Origin: Aquirufa ecclesiirivi
Lineage (GTDB): Bacteria; Bacteroidota; Bacteroidia; Cytophagales; Spirosomataceae
Assembly (NCBI RefSeq): GCF_011250515.1
Contig: NZ_JAANOP010000002.1
Coordinates: 1-64,000, forward strand
Length of the DNA: 64,000 nt
Reading direction: 5' to 3'
Shown: positions 44,039 to 51,416 of the stretch, one piece after another
Numbering within the stretch: position 1 is the first letter of the stretch
How the letters are laid out: the number at the start of each line of letters is the position of its first letter
Notes under the pieces: generated by a model
Told to the model about the DNA's origin: nothing
Seen by the model: the letters and a program-made list of their open reading frames with translations, nothing else
The model's database searches: none
Made by a program: the position numbers and the translations under genes

Positions 44039-44504
44039 TGTAATCATTCATGTAGTAACCCTCTCCCACATGTAAATCCAGTTCTTGGTCGATTTGAAAC
44101 CCTCTTTTTAAATAAAACTGAACAGCAGAATTATGTCGGTTGACATTTAAAAAGATGGCTTTTTGTCCATTTTCTTGAGCAAATTTTGCAACATACTCCA
44201 ATAAAAATGTTCCTGCACCTTGGCTCTTTTGTAGTGGTCTCAAATAGATTTTATGGAGCTTTCCTTGCATGTCATCCATCGCTTCGTAGGCAGCAAAACC
44301 AATGGCCCCTTCCTCTGATTCCAACATGAAAAAGTACACATTTTCATCGAATTGCTTCTTTAATACATCAGTTCGATACATTATGTCCAACATGTAGACA
44401 CATTGCTCCTCACTCAGGATTTCACCATAGGTAGGACGCCAAGCTTGCTCAGCTATCGCTTGTATGGTAGGAATATCATTTATTTCAGCTTTTCGGATTT
44501 GCAT
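44019..44504 (-). CDS. GNAT-family N-acetyltransferase
   Basis: A 161-residue protein starting MQIRKAEINDIPTIQAIAEQAWRPTYGEILSEEQ, a common opening of RimI-like and YjbC-type GNATs. KIYLRPLQKSQGAGTFLLEYV is the acetyl-CoA loop (QxxGxG/A form). The acceptor is unknown (it could be a small molecule or protein). It is transcribed toward the nucleoside phosphorylase gene, and divergently from surE with a 50-bp gap. Confidence 0.85.
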   Translation of the reverse strand: MQIRKAEINDIPTIQAIAEQAWRPTYGEILSEEQCVYMLDIMYRTDVLKKQFDENVYFFMLESEEGAIGFAAYEAMDDMQGKLHKIYLRPLQKSQGAGTFLLEYVAKFAQENGQKAIFLNVNRHNSAVQFYLKRGFQIDQELDLHVGEGYYMNDYIMKREL

Positions 44505-44554
44505 CTTGCAAAATTAAGTAAGCAAATTTGTAATTTCGTTAAAATTAAGAAAAT

Positions 44555-45337
44555 ATGAGTCAAGAGAAACCGCTTATTCTTATTGCTAATGACGATTCCA
44601 TTCATTCCAAAGGAATTAGAGTATTAACTGAGATCATGTCAGAAATTGGAGAGGTCGTAGTAGTGGCCCCAGATAGCCACCAATCGGGTATGGGACATGC
44701 CATCACCATGGGGACTCCTATTCGTGTGACTAAAACGGAAACTTTCGGACCCAATATTCAATCTTATAAATGTTCAGGTACTCCTGCCGACTGTGTTAAA
44801 TTTGGCAAACACTATATTTTAAAAGGTCGCAAGATTGATTTGATGGTATCAGGGATCAATCACGGATCTAATGCATCCATTTCAGTTTTGTATTCAGGTA
44901 CGATGTCTGCCGCTATCGAGGCTGCCATGGAAGGAATACCAGCCATAGGGTTTTCCTTATGTGACTATGCCAATGATGCCGATTTTAGTCATTGCCATGA
45001 TTTAATCATTAAAATAGCCCAACAAGTATTAGAGCATGGTTTGCATGAAGGATTAACACTCAATGTGAATTTTCCTGCTAAATCAGAAGCTCCTATTCAA
45101 GGTATTCGGGTAGCCCGACAAGCCAAAGCGGTTTATCGAGAGTTTTTTGAAGAAAGAAAAGACCCTTACGGACAACCCTATTTTTGGATGGATGGTTTTT
45201 TACATAATGAAGACCTAAACAATGGGACAGATTTGGATTGGTTAACAGAAAATTACGCCACAGTAGTTCCGGTAAAATACGACTTAACGGATTATCAAGC
45301 TTTGGAAGAAATGAAGCATTGGGATTTTACGATATAA
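44555..45337 (+). CDS. surE: SurE 5'/3'-nucleotidase
   Basis: A 260-residue metal-dependent phosphatase. The metal site starts with ANDDSIHSKGI (the usual NDDG is NDDS here), VVAPDSHQSGMGHAIT is conserved, and VSGINHGSNASISVLYSGTMSAAIEAAMEG is the SurE hallmark, with an NxGxNxxxxxxYSGT-like set that supplies further metal and phosphate contacts. It hydrolyses nucleoside monophosphates and related compounds under stress. The 3' end overlaps the convergent Nudix gene by 11 bp. Confidence 0.9.
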   Translation: MSQEKPLILIANDDSIHSKGIRVLTEIMSEIGEVVVVAPDSHQSGMGHAITMGTPIRVTKTETFGPNIQSYKCSGTPADCVKFGKHYILKGRKIDLMVSGINHGSNASISVLYSGTMSAAIEAAMEGIPAIGFSLCDYANDADFSHCHDLIIKIAQQVLEHGLHEGLTLNVNFPAKSEAPIQGIRVARQAKAVYREFFEERKDPYGQPYFWMDGFLHNEDLNNGTDLDWLTENYATVVPVKYDLTDYQALEEMKHWDFTI

Positions 45338-45878
45338 GAGATTTGACCTTTAAAATGGTCAATAAACTTAAAGCATCTTGTATTTCCCCATTTTCTGCCA
45401 TGTTGAACACTTCTTGTATGGGTATTTTCCTGACTACCAAAGACTCTGTTTCTTCAGGAGCAGCGATTCCTTGTTGAAGGTTTTTGGCCAAAAACATATG
45501 AGCTTTTTCATCGGTCACAGAATTGGACAAATAACAAGTTCCTAGGCTAATCCATTCTTGGGCTTGTAAACCCGTTTCTTCTTTCAATTCTCTTTTAGCT
45601 GCTTCCAAAGGGCTTTCCTGATCTTGAATCAAGCATCCTCCTTCAGGTAATTCCCAGGAATAAGCATCCAAGGTATATCGATGCTGTCCCACTAAATAAG
45701 TATTTCCTTCTTCGTCCAGAGGAAAAATGGAAACAGCTGTATTTTTAAAGTGAACCAAACCATAAATACCTTCATTCTGATTCGGATTAATGACCTCATG
45801 ATGCTCAATGCGTATCCAAGGATTTTCATATACCGTATTTTTGGATAACGTTATCCAAGGCTTATCTTGTTCTTTCAT
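45327..45878 (-). CDS. Nudix hydrolase (ADP-ribose/ADP-sugar pyrophosphatase type)
   Basis: About 183 residues from the ATG at 45878 (MKEQDKPWITLSKNTVYENPWIRIEHHEV); an upstream ATG at 45929 would overlap the divergent gene. The Nudix box is GGCLIQDQESPLEAAKRELKEETGL, preceded by YSWELPEGG. The WxxxxxxxVYENPWIRI start resembles ADP-ribose pyrophosphatases. It hydrolyses a nucleoside diphosphate linked to another moiety; the substrate is not fixed by sequence. Confidence 0.87.
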   Translation of the reverse strand: MKEQDKPWITLSKNTVYENPWIRIEHHEVINPNQNEGIYGLVHFKNTAVSIFPLDEEGNTYLVGQHRYTLDAYSWELPEGGCLIQDQESPLEAAKRELKEETGLQAQEWISLGTCYLSNSVTDEKAHMFLAKNLQQGIAAPEETESLVVRKIPIQEVFNMAENGEIQDALSLLTILKVKSLIS

Positions 45879-45927
45879 CCCATAAAAATAAAAGGAATTG
45901 ATGTATCTTTGTGCATAAATTTTTCCC

Positions 45928-46914
45928 ATGAAACAGCGTCTGCTGCTTGTTACTTTCTTGGTCAGTGTCTTGATTTTAAATGGGAAATTTTATGCCTATT
46001 ACTTAAGCGGTTCTACCACTTTATTGACTGATGCCCTAGAATCCATCATCAACGTGGTGGCTGGCGCATTTGCCTTTTATTCAGTGTATTTGGCTTCATT
46101 ACCCAAAGATTTGAATCACCCTTATGGGCATGGGAAAATTGAGTTTTTCGCTTCTGGTTTAGAAGGAGTTTTGATTTTGTTGGCAGCTGCCTACATCTTT
46201 TTACATGCTTCTCAGCATTTGTGGACCAATCAAGAACTCAAGAGTTTGGATATGGGTATGGCCATTTCTTTGGGATCCTCCGCATTGAATGGTATCATGG
46301 GGTATTTATTGATTCAAATGGGTAAAAAGGAGCACTCTCCAACCATGGTGGCAGATGGGAAACACTTACGTTTAGACGCCTATAATAGTTTATTGGTCGT
46401 ATTGGCCTTAGCAATCACCTATTTTACCAATTGGTTATGGGTTGACTCTGCCGCATCTCTCCTATTTGCTTTTTTTATGTTTTGGCAAGGTATTCGTCTA
46501 ATTCGTACTTCGGTGGCAGCTCTAATGGATGAAACCAATCCTAAAGTTTTTCGAATGGTCATTGAATGGATTACCAAAAACCAAAGAGATGAATGGATTG
46601 ATTTACATAATTTACGGGTTCAACAATATGGGGGTGATTTACATATCGACTGCCATTTAACACTTCCTCGCTATTGGGATTTAAACCATGTTCATGAGGA
46701 AATTCACGACTTTGAAGGTACTTTATCTCAAGTTTTACCTACCCACATTGAGATATTTGTTCATGCAGACCCTTGTTTGGATGAATGCTGTGCCCATTGT
46801 CAAGTGGCCAACTGCCCTATCCGTTCACAAGCATTTGTCGATAAAATTGAATGGAATAACGTGAATTTAGCTTTAAACCAAAAGCACTTTCTGGAACAAT
46901 TAAACCGTTCTTAG
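45928..46914 (+). CDS. Cation diffusion facilitator (CDF) metal transporter
   Basis: A 328-residue membrane protein with six helices. LLTDALESIINVVAGAFAFY holds the metal site in TM2 (D/E-x-x-x), HPYGHGKIEFFASGLEGVL the signature H-x-x-G-H-x-K, and LRLDAYNSLLV the TM5 site. A cytoplasmic domain (about 205-290) ends in a His/Cys-rich tail (DECCAHCQVANCP). Zn, Fe or Mn export is possible; the metal is not assignable here. TATCTTTG at 45904-45911 is a -7 box-like element. The 3' end overlaps the SDR gene by 15 bp. Confidence 0.9.
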   Translation: MKQRLLLVTFLVSVLILNGKFYAYYLSGSTTLLTDALESIINVVAGAFAFYSVYLASLPKDLNHPYGHGKIEFFASGLEGVLILLAAAYIFLHASQHLWTNQELKSLDMGMAISLGSSALNGIMGYLLIQMGKKEHSPTMVADGKHLRLDAYNSLLVVLALAITYFTNWLWVDSAASLLFAFFMFWQGIRLIRTSVAALMDETNPKVFRMVIEWITKNQRDEWIDLHNLRVQQYGGDLHIDCHLTLPRYWDLNHVHEEIHDFEGTLSQVLPTHIEIFVHADPCLDECCAHCQVANCPIRSQAFVDKIEWNNVNLALNQKHFLEQLNRS

Positions 46915-47598
46915 ACTTCCAATTCCTCCATCTACTCCAATCACTTGTCCCGTTATCCATGAATTTTCAGGCTTCAGTAAGAAGGCGGCTAAATTGGCTA
47001 CGTCTTCAGCTTGTCCCACACGTCCTAGTGGATGACGCTTTCCTCCAGCTTCTACTTTTTCAGGAGTGCTTAATAGATTTTGCGCTAAAGGTGTTTGAGT
47101 TAAGGAAGGAGCAATAGCATTTACTCGAATTTTGAAACTACTCAATTCAGCCGCTAATGATCGGGTTAAACCTTCAATGGCACCTTTGGAACTAGCTATA
47201 GATGCATGGAATCCCATGCCTGTTTGTACTGCTACGGTGCTAAATAGGACAATGGATGAACTATTGGATTGTTTTAAGGAAGCTAATAAAGCTTGAATCA
47301 CGCGAACCGCTCCCAAAACATTGATTTTAAAATCTAGTTCAAAATCAGTGGTAGTTAACCGATGAAATGGTTTTAATACGATGCTGCCTGGGCAATAAGC
47401 AATACCATCTACAGAACCTTGAATGGATGAAAATATGCTATCTTCCTCTTGAAGGGCATCCCAGGTATAGTTTTCAATACCCGCCAAATCAGCTGCTTTT
47501 CTTGAAAAATTTAAAACACGATGTCCAGCGGCTATTAATTGCTCAGCTATGGAGTAGCCAATCCCTTGGCTAGCTCCAACAATCACATATACTCCCAT
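46900..47598 (-). CDS. SDR-like protein lacking the catalytic tyrosine, in the folE-queD operon
   Basis: A 232-residue protein with Rossmann motif VGASQGIG (7-14) and the GQVIGVDGG C-terminal signature of classical SDRs. At the active site, however, HASIASSKGA (131-140) has Ile134 where YxxxK expects Tyr (Lys138 is kept), and the NNAG position reads CPGS. It may bind NAD(P)H and a pterin without ordinary SDR catalysis, or use other residues. It follows folE in TAATG overlap, so it should act with pterin metabolism. Confidence 0.85.
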   Translation of the reverse strand: MGVYVIVGASQGIGYSIAEQLIAAGHRVLNFSRKAADLAGIENYTWDALQEEDSIFSSIQGSVDGIAYCPGSIVLKPFHRLTTTDFELDFKINVLGAVRVIQALLASLKQSNSSSIVLFSTVAVQTGMGFHASIASSKGAIEGLTRSLAAELSSFKIRVNAIAPSLTQTPLAQNLLSTPEKVEAGGKRHPLGRVGQAEDVANLAAFLLKPENSWITGQVIGVDGGIGSLRTV

Positions 47599-48302
47599 TA
47601 AACCGACTGAATACCGCCTAAAAATTCTTTTTTAGTTGCTTCTTCTTGGAATTTACCTCCATAAAAGGAAGTAATAGTGGATGTAGCATCATCTTTAACC
47701 CCACGAGAGGAAACACACAAATGTTTGGCATCGATATAAATAGCCACATGTTCTGTTTCAAGTACTCGCTGTAAATGTTTGGCAATTTGCATCGTCAAAC
47801 GTTCCTGAACCTGAGGTCTTTTGGCATAATACTGTACAATTCGGTTCAATTTCGATAAACCAATTACTTTACCTGAAGAAATGTAAGCAATATGCGTTTT
47901 ACCGACGATGGGTACAAAATGATGCTCGCAATTGGAGTAAAAACTGATATTTTTCTCAATTAGCATTTCATTATAGCCAAATTTATTTTCAAATAAGGCT
48001 ACCTGAGGCTCATTTTTTGGATTTAATCCACTAAATATCTCTTCAATGTACATTTTGGCTACACGTTTTGGCGTACCCTTTAGTGAATCATCTGTCAAGT
48101 CTAACCCTAGAGTTAACATGATTTCTCTAAAATGCCCCTCGATTTTTTTGATTTTATCTGCATCAGAAAGATCGAATGCATCTGAACGCATAGGCGTTTC
48201 TATCGAAGTCGCTATGTGATTATCTCCAATCTCATCATCCGTGAAATGGAAATTTTCCGTATCAATGAGCAGGGAATTCAACAAAATTTCTTTCTGTTTC
48301 AT
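47598..48302 (-). CDS. folE: GTP cyclohydrolase I
   Basis: A 234-residue enzyme making 7,8-dihydroneopterin triphosphate from GTP, the first step of folate, biopterin and preQ0 synthesis. MYIEEIFSGLNPKNEP, SNCEHHFVPIVGKTHIAYIS (zinc Cys and His), and VIGLSKLNRIVQYYAKRPQVQERLT are family signatures. The zinc-binding Cys in KHLCVSSRGVKD is present, so it is the zinc form. The start overlaps queD by 41 bp; no later Met gives a plausible protein. Confidence 0.94.
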   Translation of the reverse strand: MKQKEILLNSLLIDTENFHFTDDEIGDNHIATSIETPMRSDAFDLSDADKIKKIEGHFREIMLTLGLDLTDDSLKGTPKRVAKMYIEEIFSGLNPKNEPQVALFENKFGYNEMLIEKNISFYSNCEHHFVPIVGKTHIAYISSGKVIGLSKLNRIVQYYAKRPQVQERLTMQIAKHLQRVLETEHVAIYIDAKHLCVSSRGVKDDATSTITSFYGGKFQEEATKKEFLGGIQSV

Positions 48303-48684
48303 ATAATCTAATTTTTAAATCAAGGTTGGTGGCAAGTGCTGCTCTAATTTTTTGATAAATAACCAAGGCAATGTTTTCAGCCGTCGGATTCAATTGAGCA
48401 AATTCGGGCACATCTAAATTTAGATTTTTATGATCGAATTTTTTAATGATTTCCTTTTGAATCAGTTGGGAAACTTCCTTCATATCTATCACATAACCCG
48501 TTTCTGGATTAATTGTTCCAGTAATTTGCACAATTAATTCATAATTGTGACCATGGAAATTGGGATTATTGCATAATCCAAACACTTCTTGGTTCTTTTC
48601 ATCTGACCAATTGGCATTATACAATCGATGAGCAGCATTAAAATGCTCTTTCCTAAATACACTTACACGGGGAAGCTCTATCAT
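48262..48684 (-). CDS. queD: 6-carboxytetrahydropterin synthase / PTPS family
   Basis: A 140-residue protein. The zinc histidines are in FNAAHRLYN (H19-like) and NFHGHNYEL, and a Cys in FGLCNNP is the nucleophile of the family; GYVIDMKEVSQLIQKEIIKKFDHKNLNLD continues the fold. QueD makes the queuosine precursor; some PTPS members make biopterin intermediates. It opens the queD-folE-SDR operon, 79 bp from the divergent GH109 gene. Confidence 0.9.
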   Translation of the reverse strand: MIELPRVSVFRKEHFNAAHRLYNANWSDEKNQEVFGLCNNPNFHGHNYELIVQITGTINPETGYVIDMKEVSQLIQKEIIKKFDHKNLNLDVPEFAQLNPTAENIALVIYQKIRAALATNLDLKIRLYETERNFVEFPAH

Positions 48685-48763
48685 TTTTTTAAATTGGATA
48701 TAAATTTACAGCCATAATTTGATTAAATTTCAATTTCATTATCTAAAACCAGTTTAACTATTT

Positions 48764-50116
48764 ATGAAAAGGCGAAACTTTATTTCAAAATCGCTGCTAT
48801 ATACGTCGTCTGCTGCTCTATTTCCGACTATTTTAAAAGGCATAACTCCAGAACAAACAAAAGTGCGTTTAGGTTTCATTGGTGTTGGACTTCGTGGAAG
48901 AAATCACCTGGAAATGGCGATGTATCGTCCCGATGTAGAAATTGTAGCAATTTGTGATATTGATCCAAAAGCTATTCAGATTTCTCAAAAAATGATTCGA
49001 GATAAAGGCCGTAAAGAAGCGGTGGTATATCAAAATGGGGATCATGACTTTGAAAACTTAGTTAAACGAAACGACATTGATGGCGTGATTATCGCTACCC
49101 CTTGGGAATGGCATGTGCCTATGGCCTTGGCTTCCATGAAAGAAGGAAAATATACCGGTGTAGAAGTCTCTGCTACCGTGACATTGAAAGAATCATGGGA
49201 TTTGGTGAATATGTATGAAAAAACAGGTTCACATTGCATGATTTTGGAAAATGTCTGCTACCGTCGTGATGTCTTGGCTGTATTAAACATGGTTCGTCAA
49301 GGTATGTTTGGCTCATTAACGCATGTGCAATGTGGGTACCAACATGATTTACGCGAAGTGAAATTCAATGATGGGGTTAAGCCATATGGTGGAGGAGTAG
49401 AATTTGGTGCCAAAGGATTTTCTGAGGCAAAATGGAGAACACAACACTCCATAGACCGTAATGGAGATATTTATCCAACCCATGGTTTAGGCCCTGTGGC
49501 TGAAATGCTCAATATCAACCGTGGAAATCAGTTTTTATATGTAACATCCATGGCTAGTCCAGCCCTGGGTTTGCAAAAATACATCGTAGATAAAGGGGGA
49601 AAAGATCATCCCAATGCCAAAACCAAGTTTAAATTGGGCGATGTCGTAACTACCTTAATCAAATGTGCCAATGGGGAAACCATCATGGTTTCTCATGATA
49701 CCAACTCTCCTAGGCCATATTCCTTAGGTTTCCGAGTGCAAGGAACCAATGGTTTATGGATGGATGATAATAAATCCATTTATTTGGAGGGTGTCTCTCC
49801 CAAAGCCCATAGCTGGGAGCCGTTCAAACCTTACCAAGAGAAATACGATCATCCACTATGGAAAGCGCATGCTCAGGATGCTGAAAATGCTGGCCATGGG
49901 GGAATTGATTATTTTGTATTAAGAGCCTTTATTGAATCTATTAAAAATAAAGTAGCCCCTCCTATTGATGTATATGATGCAGCAGCGTGGTCAGCTATTT
50001 CACCACTATCAGAAGAATCCATTGCTAAAGGATCTGCTCCTATTAAAATTCCAGATTTCACTCGAGGAAAATGGAAAACGAATCAACCTATTTTTGCTTT
50101 ACATGATAACTATTAA
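48764..50116 (+). CDS. GH109-like NAD-dependent glycosidase (Gfo/Idh/MocA fold)
   Basis: A 450-residue protein with a signal sequence (KRRNFISKSLLYTSSAALF, Tat-like). NAD-binding GFIGVGLRGRNHLE is at about 35-48; EWHVPMALASMKEGKYTGVEVS and YPTHGLGPVAEMLNINRGNQFLYVTSMAS are typical of GH109 alpha-N-acetylgalactosaminidases, which work by an NAD-dependent oxidation/elimination route. It is followed 6 bp later by a FucP-type transporter, suggesting amino-sugar release and uptake. Plain oxidoreductase activity is the alternative. Confidence 0.85.
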   Translation: MKRRNFISKSLLYTSSAALFPTILKGITPEQTKVRLGFIGVGLRGRNHLEMAMYRPDVEIVAICDIDPKAIQISQKMIRDKGRKEAVVYQNGDHDFENLVKRNDIDGVIIATPWEWHVPMALASMKEGKYTGVEVSATVTLKESWDLVNMYEKTGSHCMILENVCYRRDVLAVLNMVRQGMFGSLTHVQCGYQHDLREVKFNDGVKPYGGGVEFGAKGFSEAKWRTQHSIDRNGDIYPTHGLGPVAEMLNINRGNQFLYVTSMASPALGLQKYIVDKGGKDHPNAKTKFKLGDVVTTLIKCANGETIMVSHDTNSPRPYSLGFRVQGTNGLWMDDNKSIYLEGVSPKAHSWEPFKPYQEKYDHPLWKAHAQDAENAGHGGIDYFVLRAFIESIKNKVAPPIDVYDAAAWSAISPLSEESIAKGSAPIKIPDFTRGKWKTNQPIFALHDNY

Positions 50117-50122
50117 ACCTTT

Positions 50123-51328
50123 ATGACAACTACAAACAAACCTACCAACACCTCAGCTGCTCTGTTAATTATCGGAATACTCTTCTTTGTATTTGGATTT
50201 GTGACTTGGGTAAACTCCGTATTAATTGCTTTTTTCAAAGCAGCCTTTGCGTTAAATAATTTTGAATCTCTATTAGTAACCTCTGCTTTCTTTATTTCTT
50301 ACTTTGTCATGGCTATTCCATCTTCTTGGGTCTTAGCGAAAACAGGATTCAAAAACGGAATGTCTCTTGGTCTAATGGTCATGGCCGTAGGAACTGTATT
50401 ATTTGTACCTGCTGCTCAAATGTCTAATTACCCCATGTTCCTTTTAGGATTATTCGTCATCGGAACAGGATTAGCCCTTTTACAAACAGCTTCTAATCCT
50501 TATGTAACCATCTTGGGTTCACCAGATTCAGCAGCTAAGCGCATCTCTGTCATGGGAATTTGCAATAAAGTGGCTGGTATTTTAAGTCAGTTTATTTTTG
50601 GCGGCTTATTATTGTCTTCCACCACGGATGCTAAAGATTTAAGCATTGTCGTTAACCCTTATTTAATCATGACTGGGGTTTTAGTGGGATTGGCTTTATT
50701 GGTTCGTTTCTCAACTTTACCAGAAGTGGAAGCAGAAGAAAGTGCAGAATCGGCAGCAGAACAACGTTCTAGTGTATGGGCTTATCCGAATTTAGTGTTA
50801 GGGCTCGTTGCATTCTTTTTATACGTAGGTGTAGAAGTAATGGCGGGTGATACGATCATTAATTATGGCGTATCTCAAGGTATTGATATGGAAGTAGCCA
50901 AAACCTTTACGACTTATACATTGTATGGCATGTTGGCGGGATATGTCGTGGGTATATTATTCATCCCGAAGATTTTATCTCAACAAAAAGCCTTGAATTA
51001 TTCCGCAATATTAGGGGTAGTATTTTCTCTTGGAACAGTCCTTTTAGACGGATATTATTCAGTGATGTGCTTAGCCTTGTTAGGTCTAGCCAATGCGCTT
51101 ATGTGGCCAGCTTTATGGCCATTAGCAATCAGTGGTCTAGGTAAATACACGAAATTGGGTTCCGCATTAATTATTATGATGATTTCTGGAGGCGCTTTAA
51201 TTCCCTTATTGTACGGGGATATTGCCGATCGAATTCAAGATACGCAAATAGCTTATGTCATTATGGTTCCCTGCTATTTGTTTATTTTATTTTACGCAAC
51301 AATCGGACACAAAAAGAGTTCTTGGTAG
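50123..51328 (+). CDS. Sugar MFS transporter of the FucP/GluP type
   Basis: A 401-residue protein with 12 membrane helices. FGFVTWVNSVLIAFFKAAFALNNFESLLVTSAFFISYFV is the start of the fucose:H+ symporter family (FGF-T-WxNxxLxPxxK type), and NPYVTILGSPDSAAKRISVMGICNKVAG the conserved cytoplasmic loop. Transports a monosaccharide (fucose, glucose/galactose or N-acetylhexosamine) with protons. Co-transcribed with the GH109-like gene. A terminator follows. Confidence 0.9.
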   Translation: MTTTNKPTNTSAALLIIGILFFVFGFVTWVNSVLIAFFKAAFALNNFESLLVTSAFFISYFVMAIPSSWVLAKTGFKNGMSLGLMVMAVGTVLFVPAAQMSNYPMFLLGLFVIGTGLALLQTASNPYVTILGSPDSAAKRISVMGICNKVAGILSQFIFGGLLLSSTTDAKDLSIVVNPYLIMTGVLVGLALLVRFSTLPEVEAEESAESAAEQRSSVWAYPNLVLGLVAFFLYVGVEVMAGDTIINYGVSQGIDMEVAKTFTTYTLYGMLAGYVVGILFIPKILSQQKALNYSAILGVVFSLGTVLLDGYYSVMCLALLGLANALMWPALWPLAISGLGKYTKLGSALIIMMISGGALIPLLYGDIADRIQDTQIAYVIMVPCYLFILFYATIGHKKSSW

Positions 51329-51345
51329 TAGCATCATGCAAAAAG

Positions 51346-51379
51346 AGCCTCATCTTATTTCCATGAGATGAGGCTTTTT
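51346..51379 (+). terminator. Terminator after the sugar transporter gene
   Basis: The 10-bp stem AGCCTCATCT / AGATGAGGCT (51346-51355 / 51366-51375) with a 10-nt loop is followed by TTTT. Confidence 0.88.
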
Positions 51380-51416
51380 GTTTGTATTTCGTACATTTGA
51401 ATTAAATTTTATACCT

